Shown piece by piece: positions 36,797 to 48,196 of a stretch of DNA of 64,000 nt. The notes beneath the pieces are model-generated. The model did no database searches and was not told the origin of the DNA. It saw nothing but the letters and a program-made list of their open reading frames with translations. Position numbers and translations under genes: made by a program. Where the stretch lies: contig NC_091015.1 in assembly GCF_041296385.1 (NCBI RefSeq), positions 59,462,345 to 59,526,344 of the forward strand, written 5' to 3'. Within the stretch, counting starts at the first letter, position 1. Every line of letters starts with the position of its first letter. The stretch comes from Aphelocoma coerulescens. Taxonomy: Eukaryota; Chordata; Aves; Passeriformes; Corvidae.

Positions 36797-39700
36797 ACCA
36801 TAAGCAAAATGGTAAGATTCCACTAAACCCATAGCTACCTCTAGAAAAGTATTCTAGATTTCATTCAGCCTAAAGACTACTGTGATCAATGCATGATGCA
36901 TCTAAAGATGTGCTATTAATGTTACCATTGTTGTTACTACAGTAATAGTTACTGATGTTTCTGTTTTTTTTTCTAGCAGTGTCCATTATATTTTGTACTG
37001 TACATACACAAAATAAAAGGCAGTCTGCCCTGAAGAGTTGTAGTCTAAGAAGCAGCTTAGATGAAAGCATTAATTTTTCTAGTTAAAAGGTAAATTTATC
37101 ACAGAAAAACTTGGGCTTGTCTGTGGTCCTCATAGAAACCTGTAAGAGAACAGTATAAAAAATGAGTGAAGATTTCCAAATACCCTGATATCAATGTGTC
37201 AATCAATACAATTCATGATTCTCCAAAAGAATGATGTATAATACCTGAAGAGTCAGCCTCTCTGTTATGTTTTCTACTAAGTGATACCACATATGCTAAT
37301 ACTTCAATTCATGAAGCAGAAGGATTTGGTGTAGCTGATTGTGAACAACACTTAATATTTTTGGATAGTAAATAATTTTCTCTGTAAAAGAAACTAGTTT
37401 CCACACTTTAAAATTTTATTCTTCAGGAAATTCACAAAAGATCCAGTCAACTTTAATGATCTACAAGGCTTTAAAGTGTATCTGTAAACAAGACTAGAAT
37501 TAGGGACATGAATTTTTCACTCTGGTTCTCATGTCACTTCTTGCAACAAAAGACCAAATTGGTAGGATGTATTACCATTTTTTTTCCTTAGAAATCATAG
37601 GTATTTTGTAGTAATCTATGTCCAGAATTAACTTATTACTGCATGAATGCAAATGTATCAGGAATAATTCCTCTGCTGAAGAATTCCTACAATATGTGGC
37701 AAAGTGGATCATGTCCTGTGGTAAGGCTTTCTCATGCACTGCTACAGGTGGATATGTAGCAATTTCAGTTCTACTTGGGAAGGAAGAATTTTATCTGATG
37801 CAGTATAGATATTATTACTATAATCAAGATAGCAATTCCTCTGATATTTATTTGTTTATTAAAAATATTAAGGCTTGAACAATATTTTTGGAGGTACATA
37901 GATATTTAGAGATGTAGTCCATCTTAGCAGTGCTCAGAATCCATGTAGAAGTCAGTCATCATCTTTCTTGTATAATTATTTTTAAATTCCATATTACCGA
38001 CTTACTGATTTAGGCTTTTATGTCACATTTCTGTATTTGTAGTGTATAAATGCATCTGAAAGTTCTTCTTGAGGGAAAGTAGAGAATTTGGAAGCAAGAT
38101 AGGATATTTGTACCTGAAAATGTGTAGGAGGAAAGACCTAAGTAAATTTCTTTAAGACATAATTATATTCAATCGGAGATAATGGATTACATCAATAAGC
38201 AAGTTTTAGCACTCATTTGCCAATGTCCAAACCCATCACTTTTTAAAATAATATCCCATCAGGAAACACTTTATCTGTATCATAGCGAGATACAACTGGT
38301 GAGGCAGACTCAGCTTCTTACATAGGATTTCCATGTAAAAAAGCCAAATGAATAAAAATAATATTTTCTTGACCCCTAGGATAAATACTTGGATTACTCT
38401 GCATAACAACTTCTTTTTCCTACAGAACATCAGAAGTTTTACAGAGTCTACCTCTAAAGGCCAGTAGAATTAGCAGTAGCTAGACTATCAATTTGGCAGC
38501 TTCCGGGATCAATTATGGAACACTGATATTTTCAGTAATTTGGAACTAGAGAAGACATTTCTTTAAATTGATCTCCTAGATTTGTTCCTAAACTGAAATC
38601 GAAATGGGTAACTCATTTGTTTGAGTAGTTTTAATCTGAACATTTCCAAGTTTGCTACAGAATACTTGTGTTTAAACCACAAATTTTACACACAGTAAAA
38701 AAAGGTGGGGAGTGTCTGAAATACCCTCTGTAACCCTTGGCTATCATTCTCAGTGTAATGGTCGCCCTGTGCATAGAAACAACTTCTGTTACTTTGTTAA
38801 GGCAGTCCTGCGTAGACATGGAAGGCTACATCATTCTTTGAGAGATATCATCTCACGGTTCTATCACAGACACCAATTAAGCAGTGCTCAGAGAGCATTC
38901 TTTTTAAGAGTTCCTTTTGCTGCCTTGTTACCAAGAGGAACTAACAATTTCCTCATTACAAGAAGGCTTTTACATCCAATTGACGCTCTTCTGTCATCCT
39001 GATGTTTTCGGTACTTGCATGTATAACACCTATTAATGTTAATGGCACTGAATGCATTCAAATCCTTTTTCACATCAGTGAATGCATTTCCCATGAATAG
39101 CCTAGCAGCATTAAAAATTTCTTGAGAAAGTAACACGTAGTTCTAATTTCTCTGCTAGTTAGCATTTTCCCTACTGAGCTATTCAGATTAATATGAACTG
39201 GATTTTTGATCCCCTCTATGACTGTAGTTCACAAGATGAGTCCTCTTTTAAGTACAGCCCATCTTATATAGATTGCTCAATAGTTCTAGGTCAAGAGTTC
39301 GAGTTAATCTGCAGCTTGTCTCTATAATAGCCTCCTCATTTTTCAAAGAGAATGAGATCCTTTTCTGTAGATTCAGAGTGACATGCTGAATAGTTTTCTG
39401 TGCAATGACATCTGGAAGTCAAATATATACTGTGCATTTATATTGAAACTCTTGGTCTTATCAGAGAATTTTTCATACTACATTGATAGGGAAAAGGTAA
39501 AAACAACTTAATTTGTGTAGCTTGAGCTGTGTACCGTGATCTTTCATCTATGTGGCAAATTAGATTCATGTTTACTTATAAATCAATTTTGCCTACCCAC
39601 ATTCAAACATTATCCCTTGTGTAAAATACTACTGTAAATAGTTTTCCCAACTGGCTGAATAGGAAGCCCCCAGAAGACAAGTAATGATTTTATTAAGACT

Positions 39701-42125
39701 ACACTACCTGTTAAACCAGGGTGGATCATACAGTACAGCCAGTGCACTGCATGCTAATGCCATCTCAAATATCACAAAAGAATTAAAAAAATTTCCCCTT
39801 TACTTTCTGAATCTAAACCAAATATGTTACTAAAGTCAGGTTTGGACTTTATTTAAATTTAAAATACTTTTATTTGTCTTTTGATCTTTACTCTTCAATA
39901 AAGCAAAAGGATGACTGGTGGTACTTTTTTGTTCATAACATGTATGCATATGAGACATAATTTTTTTAAATTTAATTTTGTTCAGAGACAAATAAAGATC
40001 ATCTCCATCTTATCATCTCTGATTTTCTGGGCCTCCTCATTGTGTATAATTAATTTGTCAAGTCCCTTTCACTGCGTGACTTGTGAAATTCATCTTCATC
40101 TAGGAATATAATTTTCTTTTGTTTCACAGCACTTTAAATCCTTCTCTACTCTGAATTGATGCTTCCTTTGTGATACTTCTCACAACCACACTGATTACTT
40201 TGCTTGTATTCAGCCTCATCATATTGTGTGTGCTATGCCTTTTAAGATAATACACTATTTGGGGCAAAGTGTGTTTCATGTTAGGGGTTTGTACAGAATC
40301 TCCTACAATGGAGCTTTGGACACCTGTTGGACTGCTTGAGTGACATCATCATAAACATGCTTAACAACAACAATAGCTTCAAACAAGTCTATTTCTATTG
40401 CTAAATCATGCTAAAAACTAGGAGAAAAAATGGTTTTGTAAAAAGCATAAAAATCCATGTTGATTTAGTTAGAGTAAAATTGATTATACTTTGGAAGAGC
40501 TGAAGCAATTTAAGTAATCCTACTGAAAACAAAGGTCACTTCTATTTTTATAGTCATTCTCAGAATTGGAAATCAACGGAATCATCAAATTAAACAGGCA
40601 CATTATCACCTCTTGATGTGGCACTAATACTGCCAGAGCTGCTTATGAGGAATTTACATTCATGTTATGGGCAACAGAATTTTAAAAGCAAAGCAAGAAA
40701 GAAATACAATCAGAAATATGATTTTTCAGAGACTTTAGATGTCTGCTAGCTATGCCCACACTTTTGAGAGGCTAGGACTTTAGAGGATAGGATTTGCACT
40801 ATAGGAACTTAAGCAACACTTCTGTTTGGAAAGAGGCTTTAAGAATATGTCCTACTAACTTGCAGTGGACTTGATTGTGCAAAATGGAAAGATTGCTCCT
40901 GTACAAAGATTCTTTTTTAAATCAGGTATCAGTCCTTCAAAATCATGGTTATATTACAGCTGAAAATGCCCAGCAGGAAGGAAATCACATGTAATTTTGA
41001 AAAAAAACCCTAAAAAACCGAAGTTTCATGAGTTCATGAGATTGGGTTGAAAAAATTTTAAAAGTGGGATCTTACTGCATGGAATATATATCATATTCTT
41101 TCCCTTTGACAACACTGTAGAAATTAATGTATAGAAAAGGTTATAGATGTCAGGCTGCATTACTGAATTTGTATGGGCAAACATCACATACTCAAGACTA
41201 TCACTTGGATTTCCTTGACGATTTAGCCATAAAGTTCATACAGTTACATGAAGCTTCAGTTTTACAGTCCAAGGATAATCAATACTTTGCATGACATCAT
41301 CACTGCATATGTACAGCCTTACAATTTGTTACATAAAGGAAAATGAAATAGTGTAAACCTATGTATTGTTAGCAGGAATTTGTGAAGTCTGTAAGCTTAT
41401 ACAGAAAAAGGCTTAAAAAGTTATTTGAACAATCTCAAACTTATGGCAATAATACATTTATTTCTTACCCACATTGCCTTTACATGCCAGCTAGCATTTT
41501 CAGGAACACTTAGAGCTTTAAAAACATAGGAATTAAAGTATATTCTTTCTTAATCACCCTGCCCATAAAGCCACAAGTCTGAACATGAAAGCAACTATGA
41601 ACACTTAAGCCACAGCAAAAATAGAATAAAATGCTAATAAGCTTTGTAATGTTAATAAGCAAATAATGATTTTTGAGTATAATGTCTTGAGGTTTTTCAG
41701 ACATATGAGGAAAGACTGTAGAAGTATTCTCATCCAAAGCCTTTTGCACACCAGCAATCCAACTAGCTCAGCAGGGATGGAATATTATCAGGATTTGAAA
41801 GCCAAAAGAAAGCTGCAATTCATTTAATAATAAATCTTGTCTGCACTGGTTTTGGACTACTGTAATTTGAGAAGAAAGGGAAAAGGCACTTAATGGCTCA
41901 GTTGATTTTTTTAAAAAAGAAAAAAAAGCTATCTGACTGACACTAAAGGTTAATTTTTGAAAGGTGAAGCAAGACCCCCGAAATAAAATGCTCATACATG
42001 TGGTAAAATTTGTGGTTTATATTATTCCAGTATATCACAAGAATATCAGCAACGCACCCTCAAAAACCTTCTAGTCTTTAGAAAGAGAAGCAGAAGTGTA
42101 GATGACCCTGAAATTATGCTCTTAC
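36724..42125 (-). other. CNTNAP2: CNTNAP2 intron 7
   Basis: A complete intron of 5,402 bp with GT and AG ends. Apart from the poly-T acceptor tract at its 3' end I see no recognisable repeat, RNA gene or coding region. Confidence 0.9.
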
Positions 42126-42269
42126 CACATTTGAAGGTTCCAATTTCTTCCTCTTGGCAAGGTCAGTGATATTATTGCCATTGTAGTTGATGCTCTCCAT
42201 ACAGCCTTTGAAATTCTTCCTACTGTTAGAACTTGGCTTGCCAGAAAAAGGCATACCTCCAAAGGTTAT
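42126..42269 (-). CDS. CNTNAP2: CNTNAP2 exon 7 (end of laminin-G domain 1)
   Basis: Symmetric phase-0 exon of 144 nt (48 codons). The acceptor AG is at 42271-42270 and the donor GTAAGA starts at 42125. It starts [12 protein letters not shown], contains [13 protein letters not shown], and ends KKLEPSNV. The Cys in FKGC falls at human residue 336 if numbering is carried over, and pairs in the family with a Cys encoded at the start of exon 8, closing LamG1. GNNIT holds an N-glycosylation sequon. Because the exon is a multiple of three, skipping it would keep frame but remove one half of the LamG1 disulphide. Confidence 0.95.
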
Positions 42270-44227
42270 CTTCAAATGAAACAGAAAATGGTAAATAGTT
42301 ACTGGAAGGCAAAGACTTTTAAACAATTTTGCTGTAGATATATCTGCTTTCTTTGAACACTCAACCACGGCAAAGAAGAGAGCTGGCAACACTGTTTACA
42401 GGAAAACGATATATCAAAATAAATACTGCAAAAGCGGAAAGAAAAGTAATGAATTTCAAATATTTATGGTAGCCAAACCAAGCATTATTCCAATTGTCCA
42501 AATGTTGAACAGATACGCGTAACAGTTATTCATACATGAACTGCTCCTCTGATTGCTACCCGAAAATACGCATTTCAAACAAAGAAATTGGAATAAACTT
42601 CCATCACAGTATTTTTCTAAACAAAAGTAGACATGAAATTAGCCAGATAATCTGATTCAAATGATTCACTCAGCTCTTACCATGTGCCAGAGCTCAGACT
42701 ACACCACAGCAGTGGTGCCCTCCAATATGGCATGTTATTCTCCCTTAATGTTTATATATCTATTTAATCCAGAAGAATTTACATAGTTAAAGATGCAATC
42801 CCCTCTTAAACAGAAGGACTTTTCACTACCAAGAACATGCTTTTGTCATGTAGTTGTAGTTAATGAGGAGTTATCCCTTGATTTAGCTGGTCAAATCATC
42901 TCATTAGAGAAGATGAAGACAACCACTGAAAGACTCAGTCATCAAACTGAAGCAGGAATTGTTTTTGTCTTACAGCTAAATTTCATTACCCTGGTTAATT
43001 GATTCTGGGTTATGCATAATCTATAATGCTAAAAAACTTAGAAAACCAAATATTTACACACTGAAAGTGTTAATCTCTGATGAAGTCTTTCTCTGTCACT
43101 CCAATAGAGACTGTACAGATCTCTACCACACCATGGTCTTTATGGAAATGATTGGAAGTGAATAATGTTACATGTTTTCCTTAATATTTTGCAGCCCAAA
43201 TGCCAAGAATAAGGGGCTCATGAGATTAGTTGCTGCAATCTATGTTAGGTAATTATATCCATTAGATGATGGCATAAATAGTAATGACACCTTGCTTTTC
43301 TGCCTCGCAAATGCTCAGAAAAATATCAATTTGTAGTCTGCTACTGAGATTTGGCAGAATTAAGCTTTTAAACATTATTCGTTGTCAATTCCATTTGTTA
43401 TTACCAACAGCAGGAAAACAGAGCTCTAGGCTGACATTTTCCATTTCCATCCATGTAAGATACCACTTTCTACTCCAAAGAAGCAGCTTCCACTTGGCAT
43501 ATACAAGGAACTAAAGCTGTACAGCTGAAATATAAAACCTTTATAAATCACACACACCAGCTTTGTAAAAGTCATGTGGACACATCCTTAGGTATTTTAA
43601 ATTTTCGTGACTTGACTTTAGACAAGTTACAGTACTTCACATGGACAATGTGACGAATATTTTAATGGTTGTCAAATATTTTATGCATGTTATAGTCATG
43701 TGTTTGGATTAAAGTAACTGGAAAAGAAAGAATTTTGAAGAAAAGACAAAGCAAAAAACACATATTGTGACAGTGAATTAAGAATGGGACTATTTTTTGA
43801 TCTTGAAAATGCAATCAGAACTAATGCTTATTCTTCTTTTTACGTTTACTTAACTTTTCTGAAAGAGATTAACCTGGAAACAGTTTTTTCTATGAAAAAT
43901 AGTTTTTATTCTTTTGGCCTTATTCCCTGTTAATCACAAAAGCAACACTTTTAAATTTAGTCTGTGATGTCTAAGCCCTAAACCAGTGAGATAAGTGAGA
44001 GGAAAGGAAGGAGGTTATGTCTCTTGAGCTTATAGGAACAACAGAAATGTATACACACACACTCAAGTTCGATTAAACACAGGGATCCATGTATATGGAG
44101 AATTAAATGTGTGTTTGAGAACTGCCAGTAAGATCTTTTAATGCAGAGAGGATGGGAAGGTGAAGGCATTGAATTCAGCTCTTACTAGGATTCACTTATT
44201 GTGTGCAATATACTTGTAATGTAAACA

Positions 44228-44276
<49 letters not shown>

Positions 44277-44280
44277 TGGC

Positions 44281-44311
<31 letters not shown>

Positions 44312-45473
44312 TGCACAAATTGTACAAATTGCACAACCCTGGCTTATGGCATTCAGTTTTTCTGTAGTTCACTGACTTGAAAACCTTCAGCAAAATCTAT
44401 TTATGTGTTTTAAGTAGTTCAGTTCAGATCTTCAGTGCTCAATAAGTATTAGAGGTACAGGCAAATTTACTTGTTATTTTCTCATTAGAACTCCCAACAA
44501 ATAATGTATTCATAAAAATTTGTTGGAATATAATCAAATATTTGACTCAGAAGCACTTACAATTGTAAGTACTTTTTTCAAATATTCATATATTCTTGAT
44601 AAAAAAATTGAAAAAATATCAATACACAAGTTAATTCAAACTTTTTTCCATGACATCATTTATAAGTGTGGAAATTACATATCTGGTGCAGCCAACCACA
44701 TTAATTCTTACTAGGAACAGTAAAGAGTATAAGAACATACTACATGAAAATTGCAATAACCAACATGTTGAACTTTGTGCAACGGATTAGAGGAGCTGAA
44801 CAAGTTCATAATACCTGAAGCTGTAGTGTAATCAAACAACAAATCCACATTTAATTAGTACTAACACTTGTGTGAATTAACCTGATTGATTAAACAAGTT
44901 TTCCTACAACTTTCCTAACTCTTCATTGCCTCTTTCTAGAAAGAAGTTACTGATGCCATATTTGTGAAAATACAAGGAAGTATCTACCTAACTAAGACAG
45001 GACAGATCAAGATCTGCATTAATAAAAAGGTTCTAATGTTCCTCCTTTGCTAAAAATAAATACTGACACCACAGATTAAGGCTTTCTGATTCGAGTGCAA
45101 AATTATCACCTGAGTGGAACAACTGATTGCAACATACTTTTTTTAATATACTTCCTGCTTAGAGGAGCTGCTTTTTGAGATTTTTAAAATTGTGTATGCC
45201 TAACTTGCTGAACAACACAGATCTCCCACTTTGAAACAAAGGGCTGAGATGATTGTTACACCAGATGGGACTTGGTAGGCTAATTAAGAGAAACATAATT
45301 TGTACTTGAGAGACAACACCATTGGAAAGAGAATTTCAGGAAATGTAAGGGAATAAGTAATCAAAGAAACTATGAAAAAGTAACAAAACCTCTTAAATTA
45401 TTATTTAGCTTTCTTACTGTACTTATCTTTATAAAACCAATTTGAATGAAAAGAAAGAACTTTCACTCTCTAC
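42270..45473 (-). other. CNTNAP2: CNTNAP2 intron 6
   Basis: A complete intron of 3,204 bp with GT and AG ends. The only distinct structure is an interrupted TA dinucleotide array at 44232-44307; the rest is unremarkable AT-rich sequence. Confidence 0.9.
44232..44307. repeat. (TA)n microsatellite with one interruption
   Basis: About 40 bp of TA repeat, a short break AAATATGGC, then about 27 bp of TA repeat. Self-complementary and able to form a cruciform; probably length-variable. Intron 6. Confidence 0.97.
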
Positions 45474-45658
45474 CTCGTAGTCCAGGTCCAGGTAATCAAA
45501 TTCTCCATTGGTTCTGAAGTGCTGCATGTGTCTGTCGAGGGTGAGATTGATGTTCCTCCCGTGGCGCTCTATGATGATGGAGTGCCAGTGGTGATCATCC
45601 AAGAGGCTGCCTGTCGTCACAGATGTGTGGCCAAAAATAGAGCCAAGCTGGTTGCTGC
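45474..45658 (-). CDS. CNTNAP2: CNTNAP2 exon 6 (laminin-G domain 1, middle)
   Basis: Coding exon of 185 nt. The acceptor AG is at 45660-45659 behind a TTGTTTCTGTTCTC tract; the donor GTAGAG starts at 45473, a weaker donor than those of exons 7 and 8. Two leading bases complete the Gly codon begun in exon 5, then 61 whole codons follow, so it ends in phase 0. It reads [12 protein letters not shown], then [10 protein letters not shown], then [15 protein letters not shown], which is the central LamG1 core (about residues 252-313). INLTL contains an N-glycosylation sequon. Compared with human Caspr2 as remembered, the changes are conservative (for example Ser-Ile-Phe for Pro-Ile-Tyr after QLG). 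Confidence 0.95.
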
Positions 45659-46320
45659 CTGAGAACAGAAACAATAGCACTTCTCACCTCATACTAGTTA
45701 GGGAAACATTTTCCTCTTTCTTTGTCAATGTTTCACCTGAATCATACCAGATATGCAATAAACTAGAGTAAGTCAGTCTGCTATGAAGTTGAGATTTGCC
45801 CAGTGGAGAGTTGCTGCCACAAACAGCTAGACCAAATACAGCAAGCATCTGATCACTGAACTGTATAAATATATGTATAAATTCATAATAGCAGTTATTT
45901 GGAGATGAACCAGGAAGCAATACCAATTCCCAGTTGTAAAGTTGTTTACATCTAGGGTTTTCTGCCTTCAATCCTACACTAAGGAAAAGAAAAGCGTCAC
46001 CTCTGGGCCACATCCTGAGCTGCATTGGAACCGTACTGATTTATGACTGCTGAGGAGAACATGGAGCCTGATAACAGATTTTGACAACAAAAAGTCTTTT
46101 CACTCTTGAATTCTGTGTTTTGTGGCCTCCACCACTATCACTTTACCAGTAAGCAGAGGGGAAAATGCTCAATGCAGACTGAGTTAACAGCAGCAAAAAA
46201 CCATATTCTGCTAATACAGCTTATTTTGGTCTCTGCTCCTGAAGCAATCTTCCTGTTCTGGAAGTCAAACTACTAGCAAGAGCACAGCTTTGCAATTCTC
46301 TGCTGTGTTATCCAGGGGGT

Positions 46321-46392
46321 TTTGCCAGTGCAGCTGTGCTAGTCAGAGATCACATCTCATTGCCATCTGACTGACACAGCTAAGCCAGCAAA
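46321..46392 (-). other. Imperfect inverted repeat, hairpin of pre-miRNA size
   Basis: Arms 46321-46348 (TTTGCCAGTGCAGCTGTG...) and 46365-46392 (...CACAGCTAAGCCAGCAAA) are reverse complements at 20 of 28 positions, with a 16-nt loop. In the CNTNAP2 sense (minus) orientation four of the eight remaining positions become G-U pairs; in the other orientation only two do. It lies 0.7 kb upstream, on the sense strand, of exon 6. It may be a structured intronic RNA or a remnant of a small palindromic repeat. Confidence 0.5.
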
Positions 46393-46900
46393 GGTTGATA
46401 GCACGGATCCCAACTGAAGCAGCAAATGACTAATTCAGCAGTAAATGTGAAATATTGCTGCACTGCTCAATAATTCAATGCAGTCTTCCATGTTCTGAAA
46501 ACTTAAAGGGACCTAAGCATTTCTGAGGCTGAGAATTTCTTACCCTCAAGAATGCTTGCAACTCAGACATTAAGGTTTGTGCATGCTGAAAACACATTCT
46601 GGCAAATAACACTTCCATGGCTTAAGACATTACTTCCCTAGAAATGACCATCCTGCCTTTATGCTGATGGCCAATGGTCCTGTTGGTTAAAAAATAAAAT
46701 AGAATCACATGCATATCATTGAGCCTCAGTTTCTTCAACACAAAGTCAAATGCAGTGCAAAGTGAAAACTAAATCCACTTCTGTCTCCCCATCCTTCCCC
46801 CAGTCCCTGGTATTTGAAACTAAGTCACTGGATCTCACCAGGCAAGATGAGCACTCTTTTCTACTGTCTCTGATGCAAAGACAATACTCTCAGGCAGAGA

Positions 46901-46955
<55 letters not shown>
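46901..46955. repeat. (AAT)n microsatellite, about 18 units
   Basis: An uninterrupted AAT trinucleotide array of 55 bp in intron 5; likely polymorphic. Confidence 0.97.
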
Positions 46956-46956
<1 letters not shown>

Positions 46957-47992
46957 CATAAAGCATTACTTCTGTTTATTGAGTATGTGTCACAGGGCCT
47001 AGTCCCATTTATCAGCCTAATGATTTAAGAACATCCTTACCAAACTGATATATGGAAATTATAATAGTTTATAAACACAGTCTGTGCTGAAGAATATAGA
47101 GGAACAGGAAATGAAAGGGTTACTACTGCAATTAAAATTGTTAAAAATAGGTAACTGCTATAGGAAGGTGTGCTTTCTCATCATCTGTTCATGTTGATCA
47201 TTAGAAAAAGAAGAGAAAATGCTAGTGGAAATAAGTACCATTCAATGTAAATAACAAAAGGAACAATTTAGTCTTCACATGTCTGTAAGAGAACTAAGGA
47301 AAGTTGCATGAAATCTTCTTCTAAAGTTATTTTGTTTGAATGGAAAAAATACCTGAAACCAGATAAATGTGTATTTTTTTCATAATAAATGTACTTTATA
47401 AATCCAGTCATTTATGAGCCTGTTGTCCTCCACTGGGAGGACTGGAACTAGAGTAATATATACAGGCTTGCATCATAAGATTGCCTGATAAAACAATCTC
47501 TTTTCCTTTCCTAGTCCTCTTTTTTAGGCTCTAGGAAGGCTGCTGAACTATAACTCCATGTGGCCTGTAGCTTCCTAGACCGACACTTTTTTTTCCTGCA
47601 AGGTTCCTTAGGGTGACCTTTATTCTTCTAGACGTGATGACAGTGTCCTTCTCTCACACAAAGCCACAGCTAAGGCCAAATATAATTCTAGCAAACTTTT
47701 TTTTTTTGTTTGTAGTAATGACAATATATTGCTGATCTTGCTTTTTTGTATGATCTTCTTTTCATAGTATCTCACACAGGGTAAAAAGGCCAGGGTGGAA
47801 CTAAACACACACTACATCCCACCTGCCCCCCCCACCCAACATATAGAAAGGGAATTAACAACATTTTCAACAAATTATCTGATTAGATTATTTGGCTTAT
47901 CATAGTACTGTGGGAATGAGGATGAAAGATTCGACCTAAAATTTTTGTGGGACAGCTAAAAACTACCACAAAACTAAACAATCAAAACATAC

Positions 47993-48196
47993 CTAAATTT
48001 AAATTTAGGACAAGTTTGGCTTTCTTCAGTTCCAAGGTGATATAGTCTCCCTGCTGTCCTTCTCCATGGAAGATTACACCTTCGCTTTCGGAGGTCTTAA
48101 ATTTCAGAGAGATGACATCTTTCAGTGTTTTCATTTTCTTGTTCCTGAATCTGTATGGTAATACCACATGGCCATCAAAATTGATAACATCAGCCC
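47993..48196 (-). CDS. CNTNAP2: CNTNAP2 exon 5 (start of laminin-G domain 1)
   Basis: Coding exon of 204 nt on the minus strand. The acceptor AG is at 48198-48197 after a T-rich tract, and the donor GTATGT begins at 47992. It opens with the last two bases of a split codon and closes with the first base of a Gly codon, so it is out of phase by one at both ends. The translation runs from [10 protein letters not shown] through [18 protein letters not shown] to LNLNL and matches Caspr2 nearly residue for residue; the CNTNAP4 and CNTNAP5 paralogues differ in the GEGQQGDY stretch, as I remember them. Caspr2 is a neurexin-superfamily, single-pass axonal adhesion protein that clusters Kv1 channels with contactin-2 at juxtaparanodes. 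This exon should cover about residues 184-251, the first beta strands of LamG1. Exon numbering follows the human gene from memory. Confidence 0.95.

Larger units (their letters stand above)
45659..47992 (-). other. CNTNAP2: CNTNAP2 intron 5
   Basis: A complete intron of 2,334 bp with GT and AG ends. It holds a long AAT microsatellite (46901-46955), an imperfect 28-bp hairpin (46321-46392) and a T-rich run near 47695-47708. No coding or mobile element is recognised. Confidence 0.9.
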
